Shown: piece by piece, positions 16,739 to 28,654 of the stretch | Position numbering within the stretch: the stretch's first letter is position 1 | Layout: each line of letters opens with the position of its first letter | Source: Phenylobacterium sp. LH3H17 | GTDB lineage: Bacteria; Pseudomonadota; Alphaproteobacteria; Caulobacterales; Caulobacteraceae | Direction of reading: 5' to 3' | NCBI RefSeq assembly: GCF_024298925.1 | Contig: NZ_CP101283.1 | Location: forward strand, 3,043,001-3,107,000 | DNA: 64,000 nucleotides | Notes under the pieces: generated by a model | What the model was told of the DNA's origin: nothing | Database searches by the model: none | What the model saw: only the letters and a program-made list of their open reading frames with translations | Program-made: the position numbers and the translations under genes

Positions 16739-17152
16739 TCAGGGGTCGCGTCGGATCATGTTGGTCTGGCCGGGCGGAGCCTGGTCGACAATCAGCAGCC
16801 GCGCGCCCTCCCCGCCCAGGGCCTCGCCCTGGTGCCACTGGTCGCGGGCCTCGACACCGAAGTCACCGGGCGAGAGCTCGACCACCGCCCCGGTGTCCAG
16901 GTTGGTCACCCTTACCCGACCGGCCAGGACATAGGCGAAGCGCTGGTTGGGATGCTTGTGGGCCGGGATGGTCCCGCCCGGCGGGAGGGTCGTCTCCGAG
17001 ACGCTGACCCGCACCGGACCCTGGGGCAGCAGGATCGGCTGACCGCCCTGGGTGGTCTCGAAGGCGGCGATCGGGCGGGAGATCGGCGAGACTGGAGGCT
17101 CGGCGCGGGCGGTCGCCGCGGCCAGGCCAAGGAAAAGCGAAAGCATCGTCAT
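16739..17152 (-). CDS. secreted cupin-domain protein
   Basis: The 137-residue protein begins with a signal peptide (MTMLSLFLGLAAATARA) and then a cupin barrel: PAHKHPNQRFAYVLAGRVRV is the first motif with three His-type ligands, and SPGDFGVEARDQWHQGEAL the second. It lies 86 bp upstream of the ECF sigma gene on the same strand and could belong to the same unit. The metal and substrate are unknown. Confidence 0.82.
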   Translation of the reverse strand: MTMLSLFLGLAAATARAEPPVSPISRPIAAFETTQGGQPILLPQGPVRVSVSETTLPPGGTIPAHKHPNQRFAYVLAGRVRVTNLDTGAVVELSPGDFGVEARDQWHQGEALGGEGARLLIVDQAPPGQTNMIRRDP

Positions 17153-17503
17153 TCAGGTCTCCAGGCGCGCCGCAAGCAAGCTTGCCGTACAGATGCGCAT
17201 CCAAACCTTCGCAAGCCTGCGCCATAAGGGCCAGGAATTTCAGGGAGTGGGCCATCTAGTCTTCAAAATAGAGGCTCCTCGACCTCGGAAACCAAGTCGT
17301 CGCGAACTCAAGACCAGTGTTCGGCGGATCATCTTGCGGGGTGGCTGGAACCGCGCTACGGTTCGAGGGTCAAACTCGTACGGTTCGGCTGAATTTCCTT
17401 ATCCCGCTTGGGATTCCGGACCTGCTCCCCGATCCCCGAGACCTTTGATCCGTTGCTCAAACCGCTTGGGCTGCGGGCATATCTATCAAGGACGAATATC
17501 TCT
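17153..17503. other. 351-bp intergenic region with cold-shock gene leader
   Basis: No convincing gene is seen. The left end holds the promoter side of the secreted cupin gene (minus). The right part should contain the promoter and leader of the cold-shock gene. A short direct repeat TACGGTTCG occurs at about 17349-17357 and 17379-17387. Cold-shock mRNAs commonly carry long structured leaders, but I cannot fold this region by eye. Confidence 0.4.
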
Positions 17504-17710
17504 ATGGCTACCGGCACTGTGAAATGGTTCAACGGAACCAAGGGCTACGGCTTCATCCAACCCGACGACGGCGGCGCTGACGTCTTCGTGCACATTTCGG
17601 CCGTCGAGCGCGCAGGCCTGCGTAGCCTGAACGAAGGCCAGAAGGTCAACTACGAGCTCGAACAGGATCGTCGCAGCGGCAAGATGTCCGCCGGCAACCT
17701 GCAGGTCTAG
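17504..17710 (+). CDS. CspA-family cold-shock protein
   Basis: The 68-residue protein is one cold-shock domain, a five-stranded OB fold that binds single-stranded RNA and DNA. The RNP1 motif is KGYGFIQ (residues 13-19) and RNP2 is VFVHIS (26-31), both complete with their aromatic contacts. It acts as an RNA chaperone. It is followed at once by a strong intrinsic terminator, so it is expressed alone. Confidence 0.97.
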   Translation: MATGTVKWFNGTKGYGFIQPDDGGADVFVHISAVERAGLRSLNEGQKVNYELEQDRRSGKMSAGNLQV

Positions 17711-17755
17711 GCGACCGCAAGAGGGCCCTCCGGGCGCCTCTGTCAGAACGACGAT

Positions 17756-17787
17756 GGGCCGGCGGCGACGCCGGCCCATTTTCTTTG
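17756..17787 (+). terminator. intrinsic terminator after the cold-shock gene
   Basis: GGGCCGGCG (17756-17764) pairs with CGCCGGCCC (17769-17777) around a GCGA tetraloop, giving a perfect 9-bp GC stem, and is followed by ATTTTCTTT. This is a textbook rho-independent terminator and separates the cold-shock gene from carB. Confidence 0.85.
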
Positions 17788-17903
17788 GGCGAAACGCGGC
17801 TTGCGCCCAGGCGACTCCGTCTCTAAACGGCCCTCTTAACCTGCAGTTTGACCGGGACCGGGCGCGCTTTCAGAGCCGCGGCCGCCCTTGCGCGCGAGTA
17901 GAC

Positions 17904-21194
<3,291 letters not shown>

Positions 21195-21226
21195 GGCGCC
21201 TCGCCAGACCTCGAATTGGAGCCCCC

Positions 21227-21532
21227 GTGGCGTTCTTTCTCGTGACCATGACCCACCCGGACGGCGACGGTTGGGGGCGACACGTGATCGCCCACGTCGA
21301 TTATCTGAGGGGCCTTATCGAGGCCGGAAAGATCCGGGCCTCCGGTCCGGTCTCCGGGCTGGGCAAGCGTGCCGGATTCATCGTCATGACGGTCGATGAT
21401 ATCGAAGAGGCCAGGCGCCTGGTCGCCGAGGATCCGTTCGCGACGGAAGGCCTGATCGACGAACTGACGATCCTGGAGTGGGATCCGATGTTCGGCGCCT
21501 TCGCGACGGAATCCAGTCGAGCGCGAAAGTGA
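21227..21532 (+). CDS. YciI-family protein
   Basis: This 101-residue protein matches YciI-like (ferredoxin-like, DGPI-type) proteins: HVDYLRGLIEAGKIRASGPVSG near residues 22-44 and EEARRLVAEDPFATEGLID near 60-80, with the family's conserved His and Asp. The start is GTG at 21227 with TTGGAG just upstream. It lies 32 bp after carB and may be read through from it. The role of the family in proteobacteria is poorly known. Confidence 0.85.
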   Translation: MAFFLVTMTHPDGDGWGRHVIAHVDYLRGLIEAGKIRASGPVSGLGKRAGFIVMTVDDIEEARRLVAEDPFATEGLIDELTILEWDPMFGAFATESSRARK

Positions 21533-21784
21533 GTTCGGGAGCCTGAGGTTGGGCATCGCGGCAATCCGGCAACTCACGGCGCACGCCCTCGTGAATGGCC
21601 GAGCTTAAGACTCTGATTGACCAGCAGGTTTTGCGAGCGCACCCTTTGCGTGTCGCCTTGCTTCGGCAGGCGCGTAGTGGGCGAGCTCCGGCGGCCCCTG
21701 ATGACCAGCCGGAAGGCCCACTTGGGCGCCTGTCGCAGTCTGGCGGAGGACGTGTCCTCTTGAACAGTATGCGAAGGAAACGCC
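21533..21784. other. 252-bp intergenic region with short inverted repeat
   Basis: I see no supported gene here. GAGGAC-GT-GTCCTC at 21746-21759 is an inverted repeat that could be an operator for the small membrane-protein gene starting 25 bp later. A 71-codon frame at 21595-21810 has a poor composition and no ribosome site, and overlaps the next gene. Confidence 0.35.
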
Positions 21785-21949
21785 ATGCAATCCGGACACC
21801 ACGAGGGTGAGGTCCACCACCACAAGAACAAGCACCTGCTCGAGCGCTTCGAAGGCTACACGGACTTGATCATTGTGGGCATGATCATCGCGCTCGGGGC
21901 GGCCATGCTGGTCGGTCTCCTGACCGCCAACGGCAAGGTGACCTGGTAA
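21785..21949 (+). CDS. 54-residue single-pass membrane protein
   Basis: The protein MQSGHHEGEVHHHKNKHLLE... has a His-rich N-terminus, an amphipathic segment and one transmembrane helix (LIIVGMIIALGAAMLVGLL, residues about 28-46) followed by a short NGKVTW tail. AAGGAA 6 nt before ATG supports translation. Size and layout resemble the small subunit IV of alphaproteobacterial aa3-type cytochrome oxidases, but no oxidase genes are nearby, so I do not assign it. Confidence 0.65.
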   Translation: MQSGHHEGEVHHHKNKHLLERFEGYTDLIIVGMIIALGAAMLVGLLTANGKVTW

Positions 21950-21979
21950 GCGTCAGGATCCCGCGAGACGCCGGTCTGG

Positions 21980-22498
21980 TCAGAGCGCCCTAGCCAGCAC
22001 CAGATCGTCGTACTCGTTGGCGCCCACGCGGAATTTCCTGACGCCCGCCTCGACATAGCCTTGGCGGGCATAGAAGGCGATTGCGCGTGAATTCCCACCG
22101 AACACGCCCAGCAGCATCCGGGTGAAGCCGCCCTGCGCCGCGGCGTCCATCGCCGTGGTCATCAGCTTGGCCCCGAGCCCGGTCCCGTGGAACCGGTTCA
22201 GCAGATAGATGCGCTTCAGCTCCACGTCCTTCTCTCCGGTCGGCACCGGCAGGTCCGGAGGCGTCAGGGCCGCGTAGCCGACCACGGCCCCGCCCTCGTC
22301 CATCTCCGCCGCCCACAGGCTGTAGCCGGACTTGGCCAGCCAGGCCGCGTACAGCGCCTCGCCGTGCTCGCTCTTGCAGTGGCTGACGATGTCCGCCGAC
22401 GGCAGCACGCCGGCATAGGTCTCCAGGAACGTCGCCTGGCCGACCAGGGCCAGGGCCGCCTCATCGCCCGGGCGACAGGCCCGGATGGTGATGCCCAT
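21980..22498 (-). CDS. GNAT-family N-acetyltransferase
   Basis: This 172-residue protein has the GNAT fold: ITIRACRPGDEAALALV at the N-terminus, VVGYAAL and LKRIYLLNRFHGTGLGAKLM (acetyl-CoA motif A, Q/RxxGxG/A as RFHGTGLG), then SRAIAFYARQGYVEAGVRKFRVG (motif B). The substrate cannot be told. It is convergent with the small membrane-protein gene and ends 30 bp from it. Confidence 0.9.
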   Translation of the reverse strand: MGITIRACRPGDEAALALVGQATFLETYAGVLPSADIVSHCKSEHGEALYAAWLAKSGYSLWAAEMDEGGAVVGYAALTPPDLPVPTGEKDVELKRIYLLNRFHGTGLGAKLMTTAMDAAAQGGFTRMLLGVFGGNSRAIAFYARQGYVEAGVRKFRVGANEYDDLVLARAL

Positions 22499-22626
22499 GA
22501 ACGCTCTCCCTACTGGCGGGCTCCGCGGCCCGAATCTAAGCGACGCGGCGTGAGGCTGGCCCCGATCGAGGAGCTAGGCTAGGCGTAGAGCCAACTAAAC
22601 AACGATCACCCTTGGGAGGGGGAACC

Positions 22627-23424
22627 ATGGCGGGACGGGTCGAGGGCAAGGTGGCGCTGATCACCGGCGGGGCGAGCGGCATCGGGCGCGGCTGCGCCGA
22701 ACGCTTGGCGGAGGAAGGCGCGACAGTGGTCGTGACCGACCTGCAGGACGAGCTGGGCGCGCAGGTCGTCGAGGCGATCCGCGCCGCCGGCGGGAAGGCC
22801 GGCTACCTGCACCACGACGTCACCGCCGAGCAGCCCTGGATCGATGTGATCGCCGCCATCAAGGCCCAGCACGGCCGGCTGGACATCCTGGTCAACAACG
22901 CCGGCATCGGCATTTCGGGCTCGGTCCTGGAGATGTCCCTCTCCGACTTCCAGAAGCAGACCGCGGTCAATCTCGACGGCGTCTTCCTGGGCGTGAAGCA
23001 CGCCATCCCGCTGATGCGCCAGGGCGGCGGCGGCTCGATCATCAACATGTCGTCGGTGGCCGGACTTAAGGGCTCGGCGATCCTGGCCGGCTATTGCGCC
23101 ACCAAGGGCGGCGTGCGGCTGTTCACCAAGGCCGTCGCCATGGAGTGCGCCAACGCCAAGGACGGCGTCCGGGTCAATTCGGTGCATCCGGGCATCATCG
23201 AGACGCCGATCTGGGACTCGATCATGGGCACCGGCGAGCCGGGCGACAATGCGCGGCCCCCGCGGCCGGTGGTGCTCGACGCCATGTCCGCCGAGGGCGT
23301 GCCGCTGGGCGTGAAGGGCTATCCGCTGGACATCGCCAACGGCGTCCTGTGGCTGGCCTCCGACGAGAGCCGCTATGTGACCGGCGCCGAGATCGTCATC
23401 GACGGCGGGCTGAGCGTGAAGTAG
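22627..23424 (+). CDS. short-chain dehydrogenase/reductase
   Basis: The 265-residue classical SDR has the nucleotide motif TGGASGIG (13-20), NNAG (90-93), and catalytic Asn114, Ser143, Tyr156 and Lys160 (YCATK). Asp38 at the end of the second strand (VVVTDLQ) favours NAD over NADP. The start follows GGGAGGGGG. The sequence resembles cyclopentanol or 3-alpha/20-beta-hydroxysteroid dehydrogenases, but the substrate is not defined. A kinase-like ATPase gene starts 9 bp downstream. Confidence 0.92.
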   Translation: MAGRVEGKVALITGGASGIGRGCAERLAEEGATVVVTDLQDELGAQVVEAIRAAGGKAGYLHHDVTAEQPWIDVIAAIKAQHGRLDILVNNAGIGISGSVLEMSLSDFQKQTAVNLDGVFLGVKHAIPLMRQGGGGSIINMSSVAGLKGSAILAGYCATKGGVRLFTKAVAMECANAKDGVRVNSVHPGIIETPIWDSIMGTGEPGDNARPPRPVVLDAMSAEGVPLGVKGYPLDIANGVLWLASDESRYVTGAEIVIDGGLSVK

Positions 23425-23433
23425 TCGGGCGGC

Positions 23434-23934
23434 ATGACCGCCACCCTCCACGTCGTCTTCGGCCCCTCCGGCGCCGGGAAGTCCACCTACGCCCAGGAAC
23501 TCGCCCGCCGCGAGCCGGCCGTCCATTTCGCCCTCGACGACTGGATGGCGCGCCTGTTCGGCGCCGACATGCCCGAACCGCTGGAGTTCGAGTGGATGAT
23601 GGAGCGGGTCGAGCGCTGCGAGGCGCAGATCTGGTCCACGGCGGCGGCCACCATCGCGACGGGCACGTCGGTGGTCCTCGACCTGGGACTCATGCGCAAG
23701 GCCGACCGCGCGCGGGTGGCCGAGATCGCCCAGGCCGTCGAGTTGCCCCTGCAGTTCCACTTCGTCACGGCGCCGGCGGCGGTGCGGCGCGCGCGGGTGA
23801 TGGCGCGCAACGAGGTCCGCGGCAAGACCTTCGCCATCGAGGTGAACCCGGAGATGTTCGAGTTCATCGAGGGGGTCTATGAGGCGCCCGACTCGGCCGA
23901 GCTGGCGGGCTGCGTGGTGTCGGAGAGCGCCTAG
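23434..23934 (+). CDS. P-loop kinase-like ATPase (AAA_33 type)
   Basis: The 166-residue protein has a Walker A GPSGAGKST at residues 10-18, FALDDWMARLFG (34-45), and VVLDLGLMRKADRARV (83-98) as a Walker B-like strand with the lid that follows (RRARVMARNEVRG). This matches small AAA_33/zeta-toxin-like kinases that phosphorylate small molecules. It ends in a 4-bp overlap with the convergent GST gene. The phosphate acceptor is unknown. Confidence 0.85.
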   Translation: MTATLHVVFGPSGAGKSTYAQELARREPAVHFALDDWMARLFGADMPEPLEFEWMMERVERCEAQIWSTAAATIATGTSVVLDLGLMRKADRARVAEIAQAVELPLQFHFVTAPAAVRRARVMARNEVRGKTFAIEVNPEMFEFIEGVYEAPDSAELAGCVVSESA

Positions 23935-24560
23935 GTCCCGGCGAACAGTTTCGCCGGCCAGGTGGCGTCGGCGGCGCGCTGATACGCCGGGCGGCGCGCC
24001 AGGCGGGCGTTGTAGTCCATCAGGGCAGGAAGCTCAGGCAGGTCCTTGCGGTATAGGGCCGCCGAGAGGGTCGATCCCAGCATGACGTCGGCGGCGGTGA
24101 ACCGGGTTCCCAACAGGTAGTTCCGCCCCTTCAACGCCCCCTCCATCACGCCCAGCATGTCGTCGAAGGCGCCGAAGCCGGTCTCGGTCCCCGGCAGGTC
24201 GATATGCTTGGGGTGCAGGCTGATCAGCGGGTCCAGCACCGCCGTCGAATAGACCATCCATTTCAGGTACGCCCCGCGGTCGGCGTCCTCAATCCGCGGC
24301 GCTAGCCCGCCATAGCCGTAGCGGTCGGCGAGATAGATGCAGATGGCCGGGTTCTCGCTGACCACGACCTTGCCGTCGGTGACGGTGGGCACCTTTCCCG
24401 AGGGATTGAGCTTCAGGTATTCGGGCTTTTTCTGGTCGCCCTTGCGGATGTCCACGGTCTCGACCCGGAACCGAACCCCCAGCTCTTCCAGCAGCCAATA
24501 GGCGGTGAAGGCCCGGCTGGCCGGCGAGTGATAGAGGGTGATCCCGCGCTTGAACGTCAT
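23931..24560 (-). CDS. glutathione S-transferase family protein
   Basis: This 209-residue protein has the thioredoxin-like N-terminal domain with the Ser/Pro-rich catalytic strand (LYHSPASRAFTAYWLLEELG), the glutathione-binding GKVPTVTDGKVVVSENPAICIYL (cis-Pro and ES/EN pair), and an all-helical C-terminal domain ending near RRPAYQRA. It likely conjugates glutathione or acts in stress defence. Convergent with the kinase-like gene. Confidence 0.92.
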   Translation of the reverse strand: MTFKRGITLYHSPASRAFTAYWLLEELGVRFRVETVDIRKGDQKKPEYLKLNPSGKVPTVTDGKVVVSENPAICIYLADRYGYGGLAPRIEDADRGAYLKWMVYSTAVLDPLISLHPKHIDLPGTETGFGAFDDMLGVMEGALKGRNYLLGTRFTAADVMLGSTLSAALYRKDLPELPALMDYNARLARRPAYQRAADATWPAKLFAGT

Positions 24561-24656
24561 GCTAGGCCTTTCAGACTTGCCGTCTATCTAGGTTGGCAGC
24601 AGACTGGGCGCCAGACGGCGGTATTCGTCATCTCGCGCCATGTTGCATCGCACCCC

Positions 24657-24685
24657 TTGAGTTATTCTGGGCAAGCTTCTATCCT
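24657..24685 (+). promoter_or_regulatory. candidate sigma-70 promoter of greA
   Basis: TTGAGT at 24657-24662 and TATCCT at 24680-24685 with a 17-bp spacer lie about 70 bp before the greA ATG at 24758. Visual match to the housekeeping consensus. Confidence 0.5.
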
Positions 24686-24757
24686 CTACCCCCCCGGACG
24701 CCTGCGCCCGCGGCCGGCAACGAACACCTCAAGGGCGAACCCGAGTCCCCATCTACC

Positions 24758-25231
24758 ATGGAAAAAGTCCCGATGACCGCCGAGGGCTGGAAGGCTCTCG
24801 ACGACGAACTAAGGCGTTTGAAGACCGCTGAGCGCCCCGCTGTGATCGCGGCGATCTCGGAAGCGCGCTCGCATGGCGACCTTTCCGAGAACGCCGAGTA
24901 TCATGCCGCCAAGGAACGCCAAGGCTGGATCGAAGGCCAGATCGCCGACATCGAAGACAAGATGGCGCGCGCTCAGGTGATCGATGTCTCCAAGCTGTCC
25001 GGCAGCCAGGTGAAGTTCGGCGCCACCGTCTCCGTGGTGGACGAGGACACCGAGGAAAAGGCCCGCTACCAGATCGTTGGCGAGCACGAGGCCGACGTGA
25101 AGAAGGGCAAGATCTCGATCCTGTCCCCGCTGGCCCGCGCCATGATCGGCAAGGAAACCGGCGACGTCGTCGAGGTGCACACCCCCGGCGGCGGCAAGGC
25201 CTACGAGATCACCAAGGTCGATTGGGCCTAG
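24758..25231 (+). CDS. greA: transcription elongation factor GreA
   Basis: The 157-residue factor rescues backtracked RNA polymerase by stimulating transcript cleavage. It has the N-terminal coiled coil with tip acidic residues in [20 protein letters not shown] and the C-terminal FKBP-like domain ([23 protein letters not shown], then [23 protein letters not shown]). The ATG at 24758 gives the standard start [11 protein letters not shown]; the open frame upstream is the promoter region. Confidence 0.97.
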   Translation: MEKVPMTAEGWKALDDELRRLKTAERPAVIAAISEARSHGDLSENAEYHAAKERQGWIEGQIADIEDKMARAQVIDVSKLSGSQVKFGATVSVVDEDTEEKARYQIVGEHEADVKKGKISILSPLARAMIGKETGDVVEVHTPGGGKAYEITKVDWA

Positions 25232-25260
25232 CGCCCGGCTCCGGCCCGGGGGCTTGCGAC

Positions 25261-26265
25261 GTGGCGACACCCGCAACCGAACGTCCGTTGATCGTCTGGG
25301 CCGTCTCCGACGGCCGTGCCGGCATTGAGGCCCAGGTCACCGGGCTGGCCGGCGCCGTGGCCGCGCGCCGCAAGGCCAAGGTCGTGGTCAAACGGGTCGG
25401 CTGGAAGGGCAGGATCGGCCGTCTGCCCTGGTGGCTCAACCTGCTGCCGCAACGCTTCCTCACGCCGGAAAGCGAGATCGCGCCCCCGTGGCCCGACATC
25501 TGGATCGCCGCGGGCCGCGCCACCCTGCCGCTGTCGCTGCGCATCAAGAGTTGGTCGGGCGGCCGGACCTTTGTGGTGCAGATACAGGACCCGCGCCTGC
25601 CGCCCTCCAAGTTCGACCTGGTGATCCCGCCCAAGCATGACCGGCTCGCCGGCGACAACGTTTTCCCGATCATCGGCTCGCCCGGCCGGGTGAACGCCGA
25701 CCGGCTCGACGCCGACCTCGAACGCTTCAAGGGCGTGCTGGGGCCCCTGCCCCGCCCCCGCGTCGCCGTCGTGATCGGCGGCAAGTCCAAGGCCCACGAC
25801 CTGTCGCCGATCCGCGCCGCAGCCATGGCCCGCGAGATCGAGTTGCCGGTCATCCAGGAGGGCGGCTCGGTGATGGTCACCTTCACCCGGCGCACCCCGC
25901 CCCAGGCCCAGGCGATCCTGGCCTCGCGGCTGCGGCATCTGCCAGGCGTGATCTGGGACGGAACAGGCGAGAACCCCTATTTCGCCTACCTGGCCGCGGC
26001 CGACTACATCCTGGTCACCGAGGACTCCACCAATCTGGCCACCGACGCGGCCTCCACCGGCAAGCCTGTCTTCATCCTCAAGATGGACGGCGAGAGCCTG
26101 AAGCTGCGTCGCTTCCACGAGGATCTCGAGCGGATCGGAGCGGCCCGCCCGATGGGCGACGCCTTCCACAGCTGGACCTACGAACCCCTGGCGGAGACCG
26201 ACCGCGCCGCCGCCGAGGTCCTGGCCCGCCACGACGCCTGGAGGGCCGCGCGGCCCGCGCTGTAA
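25261..26265 (+). CDS. ELM1-family (mitochondrial fission ELM1-like) protein
   Basis: About 334 residues with the DUF1022/ELM1 pattern: IVWAVSDGRAGIEAQVTGLA at the N-terminus, RPRVAVVIGGKSKAHDLS in the middle, and a C-terminal GT-B-like half with DYILVTEDSTNLATDAASTGKPVFIL. In plants ELM1 recruits dynamin to mitochondria; the bacterial relatives are glycosyltransferase-like proteins of unknown role. GTG at 25261 is the preferred start. It lies 46 bp upstream of pseG, so a role in sugar or envelope metabolism is possible. Confidence 0.85.
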   Translation: MATPATERPLIVWAVSDGRAGIEAQVTGLAGAVAARRKAKVVVKRVGWKGRIGRLPWWLNLLPQRFLTPESEIAPPWPDIWIAAGRATLPLSLRIKSWSGGRTFVVQIQDPRLPPSKFDLVIPPKHDRLAGDNVFPIIGSPGRVNADRLDADLERFKGVLGPLPRPRVAVVIGGKSKAHDLSPIRAAAMAREIELPVIQEGGSVMVTFTRRTPPQAQAILASRLRHLPGVIWDGTGENPYFAYLAAADYILVTEDSTNLATDAASTGKPVFILKMDGESLKLRRFHEDLERIGAARPMGDAFHSWTYEPLAETDRAAAEVLARHDAWRAARPAL

Positions 26266-26310
26266 CGCCGCCTTTCCACAGCGAAGGTTTAGGCCTCCCA
26301 TGGCTGCGAG

Positions 26311-27366
26311 ATGATTCTCCGCCCGCGCATCCTGTTCATCGCGAACGCCGGCCCTGACGTCGGGGGCGGTCACGTGATGCGCTCCCTGACCCTGGCCCGC
26401 GCGCTGATCGCCAAGGGCGCGGCGTGCGCCTTCCTGGCGACGCCGCCGGTGGCCGCCGTGCTGGACGCCTTCGGCCCCGACATCGACCGCGAGGAGGCCA
26501 CCGGCGTCGACGCCGAGCACCTGGCCGACGCCGCCACCGGCGTGCAGTTCGACGCTGTGGTGTTCGACCACTACGGCCTGGCGCGCGCCGAGCACGAGGC
26601 CGTGGCCCACGGCCGCCCGACCCTGGTGATCGACGACCTGGCCAACCGCCCCCTGGCGGCTGACCTGGTGCTGGACTCCGGCCCCGCCCGGGTGGCGGCC
26701 GACTATGCCTTCTTCGCCGACCAGGCGCGCCTGCTGCTGGGGCCCGACTACGCGCCGGTGCGTCCCGAGTTCGCCGCCCTGCGCGAGGAGGCTCTGGCCC
26801 GGCGCGGTGGCCCGGTGGCCCGCGTGCTGGTGGCGCTGGGCCTGACCGACATCGGCAAGATCACCGCCCGGGTCGTCGACCACCTGCGCCAGCGCAACGG
26901 CCAGGTGGCCCTCGACATCGTGCTGGGGAGCGGCGCCGGCAGCCTGCCCGGCCTGCGCCGCGTGGCCGCCCACGATCCGCGCATCACCCTGCATGTGGAC
27001 ACCCAGGACATGGCGGCCCTGACCGCCGCAGCCGACGTCGCCATCGGGGCGGCAGGCTCCACCACCTGGGAGCGCTGCGTGCTCGGACTGCCGTCGGCCC
27101 TGCTGATCCTCGCCGACAACCAGCGCCCGGCGGCCCTGGCCCTGGCGGCCCGCGACGCGGCCCTGGTGGTCGACGCCCAGGACGCCGACTTCGAGGCCGT
27201 GCTGGACCGGGCCATCGTGCGCCTGATGTCGGACGCCGCGACCCGCGCGCGCCTCTCGGCCGCCAGCGCCGAGGTTTGCGACGGCCTGGGCGCGGCGCGC
27301 GCGGCCGAGGCCTTCATGGAAATCATCGCCACCCCGCGACAGCCTGTCCCAGGCGACCGGTCTTAA
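26311..27366 (+). CDS. pseG: PseG-like UDP-sugar hydrolase of pseudaminic acid synthesis
   Basis: This 351-residue GT-B-fold protein matches PseG, which removes UDP from UDP-2,4-diacetamido-2,4,6-trideoxy-L-altrose. Supporting motifs are GGGHVMRSLTLARAL at the N-terminus (catalytic His), FDAVVFDHYGL, LVIDDLANRP and GAAGSTTWERCVLGLPSALL near residue 245 onward. pseI, the next enzyme in the pathway, lies 1.3 kb downstream on the other strand. In Caulobacter-type bacteria this sugar decorates flagellin. Confidence 0.88.
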   Translation: MILRPRILFIANAGPDVGGGHVMRSLTLARALIAKGAACAFLATPPVAAVLDAFGPDIDREEATGVDAEHLADAATGVQFDAVVFDHYGLARAEHEAVAHGRPTLVIDDLANRPLAADLVLDSGPARVAADYAFFADQARLLLGPDYAPVRPEFAALREEALARRGGPVARVLVALGLTDIGKITARVVDHLRQRNGQVALDIVLGSGAGSLPGLRRVAAHDPRITLHVDTQDMAALTAAADVAIGAAGSTTWERCVLGLPSALLILADNQRPAALALAARDAALVVDAQDADFEAVLDRAIVRLMSDAATRARLSAASAEVCDGLGAARAAEAFMEIIATPRQPVPGDRS

Positions 27367-27400
27367 CCAAGTCTTGGCAATGGCCGCCTCACCCTGAGGC

Positions 27401-28651
27401 ATGGCCCAGAGCTCCACGAAGGTTCGGATCGTCGGCGGCGGACTGACCGGCGTGCTCGCCGCGCTGCAGGCCCACAGCCTCGGCTGGCGCGAAATTGAAC
27501 TGCACGAACGCTTCGGCGAACTCGGCGGAACGGACCTGCCCCGGCGCGATCACGGTTTGGAGCTGTGCTGCCGGCCGCACCGGTTCGGCGCTCCCGGCGA
27601 CCCGGTCCGAGCCCTGCTTGAAGCCCATGGCCTCGCCTTCGAGGACGCCGAGAACCGCGCGGGCTCCGTCAGCCCGACGCCCTGCGGCGACATGGCGGTG
27701 ACCCATGACTTCTCCGGCCCCGCCCTGCGCACCCGCCAGATCGCGCTGTCGGCCCCGACCGGCGACAGCCTGGCCGACCGCCTGCGCGCCTATCCCTCGG
27801 ACATCGCCCAGCCCCTGACCCGGTATCTGCAATGGCGGCTTGGCGCCTGGCTGGACGAAGTCCACGCCGCTGCGGCGGTCGGGCTTGGCGTCGACCAGGT
27901 GTTCCCCACCGGGGTCGATGTCGCCGACCTGGCGCTGGCCCGCCGCGCCTGCCCGCTGCACGCCGAGCTCTACGCCATCCCGCGCACCCTGTGCGGACGC
28001 CTCGACGACACCGTGGTCGGGGTCCCGACCGGCGGGGTCTCAGGTCTCTTCGTGGGGGCGTACCGCGCCCTGGAGCGGCTGGGCGTCTCGATCAAGCTGA
28101 ACAGCCTGGTCTCGCCGGGTCAGGCGCTCGCCGCCGGCGACGCCCTGGTCTGGACCGCCGATCCGACGCCCCTCTTCGCCCTCGCCGGGCTCGAAGCTCC
28201 GCGCCAAGTGGGCAAGAGCCTGGCTACCCATGTCTTCAAGGCCCGCTACGCCGGTCCCGTCCCCTTCCTGCTGCGCAACTTCACCGCCCAGGGCGCGGTC
28301 TGCGAGATCCACCTCTACGAGAGCCGCGGCCAGGTCCTGCTGACCGCCCGCTGCGTGACGGAGGCCTCCGACGCCGACCTGCGCCGGGAGATCCACCGGC
28401 TGATGTCGAGCTTCGGCGGCGCCTCGCTCAGCCTCGGCGAGCAGATGTTGAGCATGGTGGGACCTCAGGAGTCCTGCCCTACGATCGACGGGGCGCGGAA
28501 GCTCAAGGCCATGTGGATCGGCTTGCAGCGCCGGTTCGGCGCGGGCTTCGTCGACGCCGGCTGGGCCTGCGCGCACGCGGGCGAACGCCTCGACAGCATC
28601 GCCACGGGCCTCAGCCAGGCCCGCGAGACGCCCGAGACGGTCGCCGCCTAG
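27401..28651 (+). CDS. FAD-type oxidoreductase-like protein in the pse cluster, unassigned
   Basis: The 416-residue protein starts with a Rossmann dinucleotide motif (VRIVGGGLTGVLAALQA) and ELHERFGELGG, as in amine oxidases and UDP-galactopyranose mutase-like flavoproteins. The rest does not resemble a named enzyme; the C-terminal CPTIDGARKLKAMWIGLQRRFG and DAGWACAHAGERLDS could be the FAD-facing end, where amine oxidases have their second FAD motif. It sits between pseG and pseI, 34 bp after pseG. That suggests a sugar-nucleotide or flagellin-sugar step, but this is context only. Confidence 0.75.
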   Translation: MAQSSTKVRIVGGGLTGVLAALQAHSLGWREIELHERFGELGGTDLPRRDHGLELCCRPHRFGAPGDPVRALLEAHGLAFEDAENRAGSVSPTPCGDMAVTHDFSGPALRTRQIALSAPTGDSLADRLRAYPSDIAQPLTRYLQWRLGAWLDEVHAAAAVGLGVDQVFPTGVDVADLALARRACPLHAELYAIPRTLCGRLDDTVVGVPTGGVSGLFVGAYRALERLGVSIKLNSLVSPGQALAAGDALVWTADPTPLFALAGLEAPRQVGKSLATHVFKARYAGPVPFLLRNFTAQGAVCEIHLYESRGQVLLTARCVTEASDADLRREIHRLMSSFGGASLSLGEQMLSMVGPQESCPTIDGARKLKAMWIGLQRRFGAGFVDAGWACAHAGERLDSIATGLSQARETPETVAA

Positions 28652-28654
28652 GCG

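Noticed and set aside
17340..17400. tRNA-like T-arm (GGTTCGAGGGTC)
   Set aside because: No acceptor stem, anticodon arm or D-arm could be matched around it.
21595..21810. 71-codon frame before the small membrane-protein gene
   Set aside because: No ribosome site, odd composition, and overlap with the better-supported gene at 21785.
25228..27417. 729-codon minus-strand frame across the ELM1 and pseG genes
   Set aside because: It covers two well-supported plus-strand genes and the translated text is Gly/Arg/His-rich noise.
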